From: Paracoccus solventivorans
GTDB taxonomy: Bacteria > Pseudomonadota > Alphaproteobacteria > Rhodobacterales > Rhodobacteraceae
Direction: 5' to 3'
Length of the DNA stretch: 64,000 nt
Assembly: GCF_900142875.1 (NCBI RefSeq)
Contig: NZ_FRCK01000003.1
Location: forward strand, 186,001-250,000
This document shows positions 38,503-47,207 of this stretch, in pieces. How positions within the stretch are numbered: position 1 is the first letter of the stretch; each line of letters opens with the position of its first letter. Position numbers and translations under genes: made by a program. Under the pieces are notes generated by a model that saw nothing but the letters and a program-made list of their open reading frames with translations, was not told the origin of the DNA and ran no database searches.

Positions 38503-38841
38503 ATGACCTATGTCGTGACCGACAACTGCATCATGTGCAAATACACGGATTGCGTCGAGGTCTGTCCGGTCGACTGTTTCTACGAGGGGGAAAACACCCT
38601 GGTGATCCACCCGGATGAATGCATCGACTGCGGGGTCTGCGAACCGGAATGCCCGGCGGACGCCATCCGCCCGGATACCGAGCCCGACATGGAAGCCTGG
38701 GTCGAGTTCAACCGCACCTATTCCGAGCAATGGCCGGTCATCACCCGCAAGAAGGACCCGCTGCCCACCGCCGAGGAAATGGACGGCGTGACCGGAAAGC
38801 TGGACAAATACTTCTCGCCCAACCCCGGCGAGGGTGACTGA
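38503..38841 (+). CDS. fdxA: FdxA-type seven-iron ferredoxin
   Basis: A 112-residue ferredoxin with a [3Fe-4S] and a [4Fe-4S] cluster. By comparison with Azotobacter FdI, Cys9, Cys17 and Cys50 would bind the three-iron cluster and Cys21, Cys40, Cys43 and Cys46 the four-iron cluster. The C-terminal extension ([17 protein letters not shown]) is the FdxA form common in alphaproteobacteria. It lies 55 bases after the S4 gene. The electron partner is unknown. Confidence 0.95.
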   Translation: MTYVVTDNCIMCKYTDCVEVCPVDCFYEGENTLVIHPDECIDCGVCEPECPADAIRPDTEPDMEAWVEFNRTYSEQWPVITRKKDPLPTAEEMDGVTGKLDKYFSPNPGEGD

Positions 38842-38995
38842 TCGCTCTCGGCCCCGGCCGGCCGCGCCAGCGCCGGCCCGGGTCCATGCGCCGGCCCGGC
38901 CGCGCGCCAGGGCCGGCCGCGATTCGCGCCCGGGAAAAACCCCTTCTAAAAGGGGGTGATTCGTGATACAAGATTGTTGCACCGGCAGGGTCATG

Positions 38996-39093
38996 GACAC
39001 TGGCCAGCCATAGTGTGCCCGGATGTCTGCCCATCCGGCTGACCGACAACAACCACAGGGACCTCGGGAGGGCAACCCCCCAGGGGTCTTTTT
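38996..39093 (+). promoter_or_regulatory. Structured 5' leader of carD with terminator-like hairpin
   Basis: Three stems line up before carD: ACACT (38997-39001) with AGTGT (39012-39016); CCGGATG-TCTGCC-CATCCGG (39019-39038), a perfect 7-bp stem; and GACCTCGGGAGGG (39060-39072) with CCCCCCAGGGGTC (39076-39088), followed at once by TTTTT (39089-39093). The last looks like an intrinsic terminator 34 bases before the carD start. It could attenuate carD or end read-through from fdxA. No known riboswitch class is recognised. Confidence 0.55.
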
Positions 39094-39127
39094 GCGCCAT
39101 CCGCGGCGCGATCTGGAAGGAAGCAAG

Positions 39128-39637
39128 ATGTCGAAGACCAAGAAGAACGAGTTCCGCCCCGACGATTTCGTGGTCTATCCGGCCCACGGCGTCGGCCGGA
39201 TCGTGTCCATCGAAGAGCAGGAAGTCGCCGGCCTCAAGCTCGAGATGTTCGTGATCTCGTTTGAAAAGGACAAGATGACCTTGCGTGTCCCGACCGCCCG
39301 CGCGACCGAGATCGGGATGCGCGGCCTCGCCTCGCCCGACCTGGTGGACCGCGCGCTGGAAACGCTCAAGGGCAAGGCCCGTGTCAAGCGCGCGATGTGG
39401 TCGCGCCGGGCGCAGGAATACGAACAGAAGATCAACTCGGGCGACCTGCTGTCCATCGCCGAGGTGGTGCGCGACCTGCACCGCAGCGACGACCAGCGCG
39501 AGCAATCCTATTCCGAGCGCCAGCTCTACGAGGCCGCGCTGGACCGCCTGACCCGCGAGGTCGCCGCCGTGAACGGCATCGACGAGGGCGGCGCCCAGAA
39601 AAAGGTCGAATCGGTGCTGATGTCCCGCGCCGCCTGA
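39128..39637 (+). CDS. carD: CarD-family transcription regulator
   Basis: A 169-residue CarD/CdnL protein. The N-terminal RNA-polymerase-interacting domain opens DFVVYPAHGVGRI (the conserved HGVG) and the helical C-terminal DNA-binding domain includes RALETLKGKARVKRAMW and YEQKINSGDL. It stabilises open complexes at promoters in related bacteria and is generally important for growth. The ATG at 39128 follows GGAAGGAAGC. Its own expression may be limited by the hairpin leader upstream. Confidence 0.93.
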   Translation: MSKTKKNEFRPDDFVVYPAHGVGRIVSIEEQEVAGLKLEMFVISFEKDKMTLRVPTARATEIGMRGLASPDLVDRALETLKGKARVKRAMWSRRAQEYEQKINSGDLLSIAEVVRDLHRSDDQREQSYSERQLYEAALDRLTREVAAVNGIDEGGAQKKVESVLMSRAA

Positions 39638-39649
39638 CCGTCCATGGCA

Positions 39650-39684
39650 GGGCGGTCCTTTGCTTGACGGGCAAGGACCGTCCC
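39650..39684 (+). terminator. carD 3' hairpin
   Basis: GGGCGGTCCTTTGC pairs with GCAAGGACCGTCCC around a TTGACGG loop, with small bulges, 13 bases past the carD stop. It has no U-run and separates carD from the convergent gene at 39693. This is one of the few convergent pairs here that lacks the GGATATTTG-family motif. Confidence 0.55.
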
Positions 39685-39692
39685 GCGGACTT

Positions 39693-40388
39693 CTAGGGAT
39701 AAACCTGTTCCAGCCTGCCTGATGCCAGCAGCGTGCCGGGGGTGATAACGGCGATCTCGCGCAGCTCTTCCCAGCATTCGCCGGCCGACAGCGCCGCGAC
39801 GCAATAGGGGTGGGCTTGCCATTCCGCAAGCAGCGCCTGCGCCAGCGGCCCCTCCATCGTCGTCAATCCGGCAAGTTTCCGCGGCGTTCCAAGGACATGG
39901 CCTTCGCTCAGCGCCGCCTCAAAGACCAGCTCGGCATTGTAGAAAGCCCCGTTCCCGAACAGCATCAGCCTGTCGAGGCCGCTGCCGTAGGCCGAAAACA
40001 GGCTGTAATTCGTCAGCAGCCCCAGCCCGTTCCCCGACGTGCCCCCGATCCGGTAAACCGCATATTCCGACGGGGCGCGGCGATCCGTGATTTCATAGAG
40101 AATCAGTTCGGTAATCCCGGCTTCTTCATCGGCGAACACCACGCGCGGGTCGCCGCTGGACGGGCGGAGGATGCCGACGGAACCCCAGTCTCCGCCCTCG
40201 GCCTGCCGGATCAGCTCGTCGAGCGCATTGATCCCGTTCAGGAAGATCGGATCGCCGGGCTGCCAGTCCCAGGCAGCCTCCGCCATCATCGCGGCGTAAT
40301 CCGGGGTCTCGGCCACGGCGCCGCAAGGCGAAAACGCCGCCAGCGCCAGCAAAGCCGCGGCAATCCGTCTGCGCGGATTATTCGGCAA
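39693..40388 (-). CDS. Exported protein of unknown function, possibly YiiX-like
   Basis: A 231-residue protein with a signal peptide (RRRIAAALLALAAFSPCGAV) and then WQPGDPIFLNGINALDELIR, GSVGILRPSSGDPRVVFADE and HPYCVAALSAGECWEEL. These recall the permuted NlpC/P60 (YiiX-type) cysteine hydrolases, where a GD-I-F motif and an HVGI motif occur; here the usual His is replaced by Ser (GSVGI), so activity is doubtful. Base composition is lower in G+C than its neighbours (50% over 40081-40140), hinting at foreign or relaxed sequence. Assignment is tentative. Confidence 0.5.
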   Translation of the reverse strand: MPNNPRRRIAAALLALAAFSPCGAVAETPDYAAMMAEAAWDWQPGDPIFLNGINALDELIRQAEGGDWGSVGILRPSSGDPRVVFADEEAGITELILYEITDRRAPSEYAVYRIGGTSGNGLGLLTNYSLFSAYGSGLDRLMLFGNGAFYNAELVFEAALSEGHVLGTPRKLAGLTTMEGPLAQALLAEWQAHPYCVAALSAGECWEELREIAVITPGTLLASGRLEQVYP

Positions 40389-40407
40389 TGCCCCCCCCTT
40401 TCAGCTT

Positions 40408-40560
40408 GCCCCAAATATCCTGGGGGCTTCCGAGCGCCCGGAACAGGAGGCGGATCAGAAAACAGCCCGCAAGGCCGTTTTCCCGCCGGAGATGGCCCAG
40501 TGGACTGCGTTCAGCGAGGACGGCCACGGCAGTGGCCGGGGTGGAGAACCCCGCTCCGGC
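40408..40560. repeat. Copy of the roughly 110-150 bp dispersed repeat (GATCCGCC type)
   Basis: Starting with CCCCAAATATCCTGGGGGC, it continues with AGGCGGATCAGAAAACAGCC, TTCAGCGAGGACGGCCACGG and CAGTGGCC. This matches, in reverse complement and nearly throughout, the element between patatin and psuG (54655-54790). The segment 40435-40504 corresponds to its repeating core. It fills the gap downstream of the M20 peptidase gene. Confidence 0.75.
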
Positions 40561-40568
40561 CGCGCCGT

Positions 40569-41954
40569 TCAACCCAGCGCCGCCAGGATCCGCGCCCAGC
40601 TGCGCGCGCCTTTCGCAAAGCTTTCCACGTCGTATTTCTCGTTGGGAGAGTGGATGCGGTCGTCGTCGCGGGCAAAGCCGACCAGCAGCGAATCCATCCC
40701 CAGCAGCCGCTTGAAATCCCCCGCCACCGGGATCGAGCCGCCGGCGCCGATAAAGGCCGCCTCGCGGCCCCACTCGTCGCTCAGCGCCTGCCGCGCCGCG
40801 CCGAAGGCCGGGTCCGAAATATCCATGACGCTGGCCATCGAGCCGCCGTGCGGGTGGAACTCGACGCTGCAATCCGTGGGCAGGAAGCTGCGGACATGGG
40901 CGCGCAGGGCTTCGCGGATCGCCTCGGGGTCCTGGGTGCCGACCAGCCGGCAGGAGACCTTGGCGCGGGCCTCGGCCGGCAGCACGGTCTTGAACCCCTC
41001 GCCGGCATAGCCGCCGGCGATGCCGTTGATTTCAAGGGTCGGGCGGTTCCACACCATTTCCAGCCCGCTGCGTCCCGGCTCGCCGATGGGATGGCGCAGC
41101 CCGACCTGCGACAAAAAGTCGCCCGCATTGAACCCCAGCGCCTCCCAGTCCGCGCGCAGCGTCTCGGACAACTCGGGCGCGCCGTCGTAGAACCCGGGCA
41201 GCGTCACCCGTCCCTGCGCGTCCTTCAGCGCCGCCAGCGCGTTCACCAGCACCTGCAGCGGGTTCGCCGCCAGCCCGCCGAAGCTGCCGGAATGCAGGTC
41301 GCGGTCGGCGCCGCGGATCACGATCTCCTCGCCCAGCAGCCCGCGCAGCTGGGTGGTGATCGCCGGGCGTCCGTCGGCATACATGCCGGTGTCGCAGATC
41401 AGCGCCAGGCTGGCGCGCAGCCGCTCGGCATTGTCGCGCAGGAACCCCTCGAGGCTCGGAGAGCCGGATTCCTCCTCGCCCTCGAACAGCAGCACCAGCC
41501 CCGCGGGCAGGGCGCCATGCACGGTTTTCCAGGCCCGGCAAGCCTCAACAAAGGTCATCAGCTGGCCCTTGTCGTCGCTGGCGCCGCGGCCGCGGATCAC
41601 CGGGCCGGCGGGGGTGTCCTCGATCGCCGGGTCGAAGGGGTCGCGGTCCCACAGCGCCAGCGGGTCGACCGGCTGCACGTCGTAATGGCCATAGAACAGC
41701 AGGCTGCGGCCCGCGCCCGGCTGGCTGCGCGCGACCACCATCGGGTGGCCGGGCGTGTCCTCGACCGTCGCCTGAAACCCCAGCGCCGCCAGCTCGCCCT
41801 GCAGCCAGCCCGCCGCCTCGCGCACCCGCCCGGCATAGGCCGGGTCAGTCGAGATCGAGGGGATGCGCAGGAACGCCATCAGCCGGTCCAGCGCCGCCGG
41901 CAGCCCCTCGTCCAGCGTCGTCAATACCTCGTCCAGCCGCGCCATCCTTGCCAT
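40569..41954 (-). CDS. M20-family metallopeptidase (dipeptidase)
   Basis: A 461-residue zinc peptidase of the M20 dipeptidase group. Metal-binding motifs are GHYDVQP (His, Asp) and LLFEGEEESGS (Glu), with the family's RGASDDKGQ between them. A dimerisation/lid region follows around ADRDLHSGSFGG. The start at ATG 41954 has GGAAAGGA six bases upstream; the next in-frame ATG (41945) is also possible. It is divergent from hemA with a 177-base gap. Substrate, probably short peptides or acylated amino acids, is not fixed by sequence. Confidence 0.9.
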   Translation of the reverse strand: MARMARLDEVLTTLDEGLPAALDRLMAFLRIPSISTDPAYAGRVREAAGWLQGELAALGFQATVEDTPGHPMVVARSQPGAGRSLLFYGHYDVQPVDPLALWDRDPFDPAIEDTPAGPVIRGRGASDDKGQLMTFVEACRAWKTVHGALPAGLVLLFEGEEESGSPSLEGFLRDNAERLRASLALICDTGMYADGRPAITTQLRGLLGEEIVIRGADRDLHSGSFGGLAANPLQVLVNALAALKDAQGRVTLPGFYDGAPELSETLRADWEALGFNAGDFLSQVGLRHPIGEPGRSGLEMVWNRPTLEINGIAGGYAGEGFKTVLPAEARAKVSCRLVGTQDPEAIREALRAHVRSFLPTDCSVEFHPHGGSMASVMDISDPAFGAARQALSDEWGREAAFIGAGGSIPVAGDFKRLLGMDSLLVGFARDDDRIHSPNEKYDVESFAKGARSWARILAALG

Positions 41955-42036
41955 TTGCCGTCCTTTCCCGCAGAGCATGTCCCGGACGGTACGACTTTTC
42001 GTCCCATCGGGGATTAAAGGGTGTATTTTCCTGCCA

Positions 42037-42050
42037 TTGATCCTTATCAA
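42037..42050. promoter_or_regulatory. FNR-type box upstream of hemA
   Basis: TTGATCCTTATCAA is an exact match to TTGAT-N4-ATCAA, the FNR/FnrL/FnrP consensus, centred about 88 bases before the hemA ATG and also in front of the divergent peptidase. In Rhodobacter and Paracoccus relatives hemA is oxygen-regulated through FNR-type proteins, so haem supply should respond to low oxygen here too. That it acts on hemA is inference from position and family knowledge. Confidence 0.8.
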
Positions 42051-42131
42051 TGACGAGCGGCCCCACCGGCGACCATGATCGCCGCAGGCCCGTGACGCAA
42101 GCCCGCCGAATGGCAAGCAAGGAGCAAGCTG

Positions 42132-43361
42132 ATGAACTACGATGCCGCAATCGACCAGGCCCTGCAGCGCCTGCATGACGAAGGCCGCTATCGCGTGTTC
42201 ATCGACGTCGAGCGTCGCAAGGGGCATTTCCCGCAAGCGATCTGGACCCGCCCCGACGGGACCGAGCAGGAAATCACCATCTGGTGCGGCAACGACTATC
42301 TGGGGATGGGCCAGCACCCCGCCGTGCTGGGCGCCATGCACGAGGCGCTGGACGCCACCGGCGCCGGCTCGGGCGGCACCCGCAACATTTCCGGCACCAC
42401 CATCTATCACAAGCGGCTCGAGGCCGAACTGGCCGACCTGCACGGCAAGGAATCCGCGCTGGTGTTTTCCAGCGCCTATATCGCCAATGACGCGACGCTT
42501 TCCACGCTGCGCAAGCTGTTCCCCGGCCTGATCATCTATTCGGACGAGCTGAACCACGCCTCGATGATCGAGGGGATCAAGCGTTTCGACGGCGCCAAGC
42601 GCATCTTCCGCCACAACGACGTCGAGCATCTGCGCGAGCTGCTGGCCGCCGACGACCCGGCTGTGCCCAAGCTGATCGCCTTTGAATCGATCTATTCGAT
42701 GGACGGCGACTTCGGCCCGATCGAGGCGATCTGCGACCTCGCCGACGAATTCAACGCCCTGACCTATCTGGACGAGGTGCACGCGGTCGGCATGTACGGC
42801 CCCCGCGGCGGCGGCGTGGCCGAGCGTGACGGGCTGATGCACCGCATCGACATCTTCAACGGCACGCTGGGCAAGGCCTTCGGGGTGTTCGGCGGCTATA
42901 TCGCGGCCTCGGCCAAGATGTGCGACGCGATCCGCTCCTACGCGCCGGGATTCATCTTCACCACCTCGATCCCGCCGGCGGTGGCGGCCGGTGCGGCGGC
43001 CTCGATCGCGCTGCTGAAGACCGAAGAGGGCCAGCAGCTGCGCGACGCCCAGCAGCTGCACGCCCGCATCCTCAAGATGCGCCTGCGCGGGCTGGGCCTG
43101 CCCATCGACGACCGCGGCACCCATATCGTGCCGGTGCATGTCGGCAACCCGGTCCACTGCAAGATGCTGTCCGACATGCTGCTGGACGAGTTCGGCATCT
43201 ACGTGCAGCCGATCAACTTCCCCACCGTGCCCCGCGGCACGGAACGCCTGCGCTTTACCCCGTCGCCGGTGCACGATCCCAAGCAGATCGACCATCTGGT
43301 CCATGCCATGGATGCGCTGTGGTCGCGCTGTGCGCTGAATCGTGCGCATGCAGTGGCTTGA
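42132..43361 (+). CDS. hemA: 5-aminolevulinate synthase
   Basis: A 409-residue PLP enzyme condensing glycine and succinyl-CoA to 5-aminolevulinate, the committed step of C4-pathway haem synthesis. The PLP lysine is Lys248 in [14 protein letters not shown], matching the numbering in Rhodobacter enzymes; [12 protein letters not shown] and [10 protein letters not shown] are other signatures. An FNR box lies in its upstream region. It is alone in its unit, with RodZ following after 104 bases. Confidence 0.97.
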   Translation: MNYDAAIDQALQRLHDEGRYRVFIDVERRKGHFPQAIWTRPDGTEQEITIWCGNDYLGMGQHPAVLGAMHEALDATGAGSGGTRNISGTTIYHKRLEAELADLHGKESALVFSSAYIANDATLSTLRKLFPGLIIYSDELNHASMIEGIKRFDGAKRIFRHNDVEHLRELLAADDPAVPKLIAFESIYSMDGDFGPIEAICDLADEFNALTYLDEVHAVGMYGPRGGGVAERDGLMHRIDIFNGTLGKAFGVFGGYIAASAKMCDAIRSYAPGFIFTTSIPPAVAAGAAASIALLKTEEGQQLRDAQQLHARILKMRLRGLGLPIDDRGTHIVPVHVGNPVHCKMLSDMLLDEFGIYVQPINFPTVPRGTERLRFTPSPVHDPKQIDHLVHAMDALWSRCALNRAHAVA

Positions 43362-43465
43362 CGCCCAAGAAGTAGTGTCCCCCCTCTCGCCAGCGTGATA
43401 GCATCAATTTAAACAAATCACGCCAGATTCGCGTTGAGGCACAAGCGAATCCGGGACGGCTAGAA

Positions 43466-44740
43466 ATGGGGCAGGCAGGAATGATCGGGACGAGAGCGCC
43501 CGCAGGGCCGGATGATTCCGTCAACGGGCGGGATTCGGCTCCGGGGTTCGACGATTTCGAGATGCGGCTGGGCGACATCATGCGTGGCGAACGCGCCACC
43601 ATGGGCAAGTCGCTGCTGGATGTGCAGCGCGAGCTGCGCATCCGCGCCTCGTACGTTGCCGCGATCGAGAACAGCGACCTGTCGGCCTTTGACGCGCCCA
43701 GCTTCGTGTCGGGCTATGTGCGGTCCTATGCGCGCTATCTGGGCATGGACCAGGACTGGGTGTTCCGCCGCTTCTGCGAGGAATCGGGGTTCCAGCCGGT
43801 GCACGGCATGGCCCCCGCCGCCGCCGGTCCCAAGCCGACCCGCCGCCCCTCGGACCCGGCCGAGGCGCTGGCCAACCCGCGGGCGCTGTTCATCCCGCAG
43901 CCGGAAAGCTTCTGGTCCTCGATCGAGCCGCGGGCCATCGGCTCGGTGCTGGTCATGGGGGCCTTGGCGCTGGGGCTGGGCTATGGCGGCTGGGCGGTGC
44001 TGCAAGAGGTGCAGAAGGTCAACCTGACCCCCTCGGACCAGGCGCCGGCGGTGATCGCGGCGCTGGACCCGGTGCAAGAGGCCGCGCCGGTCGGGGTGGC
44101 GGATGCGGGCGCGGTCGACCTGCCGCAGCCCGAGGCGATGGACCGTATCTATCGCCCCCGTGCGCTCGAGGTGCCGGTGCTGACCCCGCGCGACACCCCC
44201 ATCGCCGCAATCGACCCGGGCCTGCCCGATCCCGCCGAGGCCGCGCCGCAGGCGGTGACGCCCTCCGAGGCGACCGAACTGGCGCTGACCCCCACCGTGC
44301 CGCTGAACCTGCCGGGCGTGCAGGCGCCGGGCGCGCAGACCGTGGCCGAGGCGCCGTCGGTGCGCACCCTGGGCCCCGAGCCGCCGCAGGTGGAAATCCT
44401 TGCCACCCGCCCCGCCTGGGTGCGGGTCAGCGCCGCGGACGGCTCGGTGCTGCTGGAAAAGACCCTCGACGCGGGCGAACGCTTCGTGCTGCCGGCCAGC
44501 GAACAGCCGCCGCTGCTGCGGACCGGCAACTCGGGGGCGGTGTATTTCGCGGTGAACGGGCAGACCTATGGCCCGGCCGCGCCCGGGCCGCAGGTGGTGC
44601 GCAACATCGAGCTGTCGCCCGACGCGCTGACCGGCAAGTTCGCGCTGGCCGACCCGGCCGCCGACCCGGCGCTGGCGACGATGTTCGCGGTCGCCTCGGC
44701 CGCGCCGCTGGTGGGCGAGGACCCCGCGCCCCAGGAATAG
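43466..44740 (+). CDS. rodZ: RodZ-like cytoskeletal/membrane protein
   Basis: A 424-residue protein: N-terminal HTH_25 domain (about 33-105, with [20 protein letters not shown]), a membrane segment (157-177), a Pro/Ala-rich periplasmic linker and a C-terminal DUF4115 domain ([20 protein letters not shown]). RodZ tethers MreB to the membrane and supports rod shape. It sits immediately before ispG, as in many proteobacteria. The start may be 43466 or ATG 43481. Confidence 0.88.
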   Translation: MGQAGMIGTRAPAGPDDSVNGRDSAPGFDDFEMRLGDIMRGERATMGKSLLDVQRELRIRASYVAAIENSDLSAFDAPSFVSGYVRSYARYLGMDQDWVFRRFCEESGFQPVHGMAPAAAGPKPTRRPSDPAEALANPRALFIPQPESFWSSIEPRAIGSVLVMGALALGLGYGGWAVLQEVQKVNLTPSDQAPAVIAALDPVQEAAPVGVADAGAVDLPQPEAMDRIYRPRALEVPVLTPRDTPIAAIDPGLPDPAEAAPQAVTPSEATELALTPTVPLNLPGVQAPGAQTVAEAPSVRTLGPEPPQVEILATRPAWVRVSAADGSVLLEKTLDAGERFVLPASEQPPLLRTGNSGAVYFAVNGQTYGPAAPGPQVVRNIELSPDALTGKFALADPAADPALATMFAVASAAPLVGEDPAPQE

Positions 44741-44834
44741 GCCGCGCGGCCGGGCAGGGGAAACCCCGCGGCGGCCGGTTGCCCCGGCGGGGCCAAGCGC
44801 CTATCTGTGTCGGCGACAGCCGAAAGGTCCAGCG

Positions 44835-45956
44835 ATGACGCATAACCCGATCCGCCCCTGGCGCAATATTCAGCGCCGCCGGTCGCGGCAGATCATGGTC
44901 GGTTCGGTCCCGGTCGGGGGCGATGCCCCGATCAGCGTCCAGACCATGACCAACACCGATTCCTCGGACGTGCGCGCGACGCTGGCGCAGGTGATCGCCG
45001 CCGCGGATGCGGGCGCCGACATCGTGCGCATCTCGACCCCCGACGAGGCCTCGACCCGGGCGCTGCGCGAGATCACCCGCGAAAGCCCGGTGCCGATCGT
45101 CGCCGACATCCATTTCCACTACCGCCGCGCCATCGAGGCTGCCGAGGCCGGCGCCGCCTGCCTGCGCATCAACCCCGGCAATATCGGCGAGCCGGCGCGG
45201 GTGCGCGAGGTGGTGCAGGCCGCCCGCGACCACGGCTGTTCGATCCGCATCGGGGTGAACGCGGGCAGCCTGGAACGCCACCTGCTGGAGAAATACGGCG
45301 AGCCCTGCCCGGACGCGATGGTGGAAAGCGGGCTCGACCATATCAAGCTGCTGCAGGACAACGATTTCCACGAGTTCAAGATCAGCGTGAAGGCCTCGGA
45401 CGTGTTCCTGGCCGCCGCCGCCTATCAGGCGCTGGCGGAAGCCACCGACGCGCCGATCCACCTGGGCATCACCGAGGCGGGCGGGCTGCGCGGCGGCACG
45501 GTGAAATCCGCGGTCGGCATGGGCAACCTGCTCTGGGCCGGGATCGGCGATACCATCCGGGTGTCGCTGTCGGCCGATCCGGTGGAAGAGGTGCGCGTCG
45601 GCTACGAGATCCTGAAATCGCTGGGGCTGCGCACCCGCGGCGTGCAGATCATCTCTTGCCCCAGCTGCGCGCGGCAGGGGTTCGACGTAATCAAGACCGT
45701 GGAAATCCTCGAACAGCGGCTCGAGCACATCAAGACCCCGATGAGCCTGTCGATCATCGGCTGCGTGGTGAACGGGCCCGGCGAGGCGCTGATGACCGAC
45801 ATCGGCTTTACCGGCGGCGGCGCTGGCAGCGGCATGGTCTATCTGGCCGGCAAGCAGGACCACAAGATGACCAATGACCAGATGATCGACCATATCGTCG
45901 AGCTGGTCGAGCGCCGCGCCGAAGAGCTTTCCGGCGCCGCCGAAGCGGCCGAGTAA
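44835..45956 (+). CDS. ispG: 4-hydroxy-3-methylbut-2-enyl diphosphate synthase (IspG)
   Basis: A 373-residue [4Fe-4S] enzyme of the MEP isoprenoid pathway, converting ME-cPP to HMBPP. The cluster cysteines are in SCPSCARQG (near residue 274) and [10 protein letters not shown] (near residue 308), and the N-terminal TIM-barrel holds [14 protein letters not shown] hairpin pair with the family motif follows the stop. It is separated from rodZ by 94 bases. Confidence 0.96.
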   Translation: MTHNPIRPWRNIQRRRSRQIMVGSVPVGGDAPISVQTMTNTDSSDVRATLAQVIAAADAGADIVRISTPDEASTRALREITRESPVPIVADIHFHYRRAIEAAEAGAACLRINPGNIGEPARVREVVQAARDHGCSIRIGVNAGSLERHLLEKYGEPCPDAMVESGLDHIKLLQDNDFHEFKISVKASDVFLAAAAYQALAEATDAPIHLGITEAGGLRGGTVKSAVGMGNLLWAGIGDTIRVSLSADPVEEVRVGYEILKSLGLRTRGVQIISCPSCARQGFDVIKTVEILEQRLEHIKTPMSLSIIGCVVNGPGEALMTDIGFTGGGAGSGMVYLAGKQDHKMTNDQMIDHIVELVERRAEELSGAAEAAE

Positions 45957-45976
45957 CGCCCGGCGGAACTGTTCTC

Positions 45977-46041
45977 AGGGGGCTTTCCGCCCCCTCTGGC
46001 GCCCTTCGGGGCGCCATTCACCCCCGAGGATATTTCCGACC
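45977..46041 (+). terminator. ispG 3' hairpin pair with GGATATTTC variant
   Basis: GGGGGC-TTTCC-GCCCCC (45978-45994) begins 21 bases after the stop, followed by GGCGCCC-TTCG-GGGCGCC (45998-46015) and then CACCCCCGAGGATATTTCCG (46019-46038). This follows the family pattern of stem(s) then GGATATTT. No T-run follows either stem. Confidence 0.65.
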
Positions 46042-46177
46042 GCCCGAAACAGGCACGCCCCCGCCACAGGGACGGGGGCGGCTTTCGGTCGGTGCGGTCA
46101 TCGGCGTCCCCGCCTGTACCGCAATTCCGACATTGCCCCTAAATCCTGAAGATTCGGTTAACGCGCTTCGGGCGGTC

Positions 46178-46213
46178 TCAAATATCCCGGGGTCCGGGGC
46201 AGAGCCCCGGTCC
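46178..46213. terminator. dsbA 3' hairpin with GGATATTTG-family motif
   Basis: Read on the minus strand, the stem CCGGGGC-AGA-GCCCCGG (46194-46210 on the plus strand) follows dsbA by about 90 bases. It is followed by CCCCGGGATATTTGAGACC. The remaining 342-base ispG-dsbA gap has a GGGACGGGGGCGG tract and no gene. Confidence 0.6.
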
Positions 46214-46298
46214 GACGGCGCATTCCCAGAACCAGCCGGCGCGGATTGGTGCCGCTGACGAACGGGCGCAGCGCCGCCACAATGCCCGGCGGCGGCCC

Positions 46299-47048
46299 TC
46301 AGCCCGCCTCGGCGCGGATGGTCTCGATCACCGCCGCCAGCCCGGCGGTCGGCACGCCGCGCAGCAGTTCCGGGCCGATGACGAAGGTCGGCGTGCCCAT
46401 GATCTGCATCCGCTCGGCCAGCTGGCGGTTCTGGCGGATTTCCGAGGACACCTCCTCGGTGTTCATCCGCTGCACGATCGCCTGCGCGTCCAGCCCCAGA
46501 TCCGCCGACAGCGCATTCAGCGTCTCGATGGTGACGCCGCCGCGCAATTCGTAAAGCCGGTCATGTGCCGCCTTGTAGGCGTCGCCACCGGCGATCTGCC
46601 GCACCGCGATGGCATAGCGCGAGGCCAAGTCGCTTTCCTGCCCGAGGATCGGGAACTCCTTGAGGATCAGGCGGATATCGCCGTCCTCGGCCACCACCTT
46701 GTCCAGCTCCGGCGCGATGCGGCGGCAATAGCCGCAGCGATAGTCGATGAACTCGACGATGGTCAGCCCGCCCTCGGGGTTGCCGCCGATCCAGGAATAC
46801 CCGTCCTCGAACAGCGCAGCGCTGTTGGCGGCGACCAGCAGCTTGTCGTTTTCGGCCTCGGCCTCCAGCCGCCGGGCCTCCATGGCGTTGATCGCCTCGA
46901 CCAGCACCTGCGGGTTGTCCATGATGTAGCCGCGCACCGCCTCGCCAAAGGCCTCGCGCTCGGCCTCGGTCATGTTCGCGGGGTCGAAGGCGGCTGCGGG
47001 CGAAGCCAGCAGCGCCGCCATGGCGGCAGCGGTCATCAGCGATTTCAT
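46299..47048 (-). CDS. dsbA: DsbA-family thiol oxidoreductase
   Basis: A 249-residue secreted thioredoxin-fold protein. A signal peptide (MKSLMTAAAMAALLASPAAA) leads to an N-terminal helical extension rich in E/R (residues 25-75, typical of ScsC/BdbD-like DsbA). The active site is CGYC (105-108) and the cis-Pro loop is GTPTF. It would oxidise or isomerise periplasmic disulfides. It is divergent from the aminotransferase gene. Confidence 0.88.
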   Translation of the reverse strand: MKSLMTAAAMAALLASPAAAFDPANMTEAEREAFGEAVRGYIMDNPQVLVEAINAMEARRLEAEAENDKLLVAANSAALFEDGYSWIGGNPEGGLTIVEFIDYRCGYCRRIAPELDKVVAEDGDIRLILKEFPILGQESDLASRYAIAVRQIAGGDAYKAAHDRLYELRGGVTIETLNALSADLGLDAQAIVQRMNTEEVSSEIRQNRQLAERMQIMGTPTFVIGPELLRGVPTAGLAAVIETIRAEAG

Positions 47049-47207
47049 CACGGGGTCCTTTCCGGTCTCGGCCCTTCCGGTGCCGGAGGCATTTGCCCTG
47101 CCGGTGCGCGGTCTGTCCACCCCTTGCGGGCGGGCTCGCCGTCTCTTGACCGGGGTCGGGGGCGGGGCCAAAAGGGCGCCAAGCAAAAAACCATGGGGCG
47201 CAGTCGG

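Noticed and set aside
39060..39093. A riboswitch of a known class before carD
   Set aside because: The stems do not show the conserved core of any class I can recognise; I list it as a structured leader only.
40408..40560. Insertion-sequence remnant
   Set aside because: No transposase frame and no terminal inverted repeats at the ends of the repeat; it fits a non-coding dispersed repeat better.
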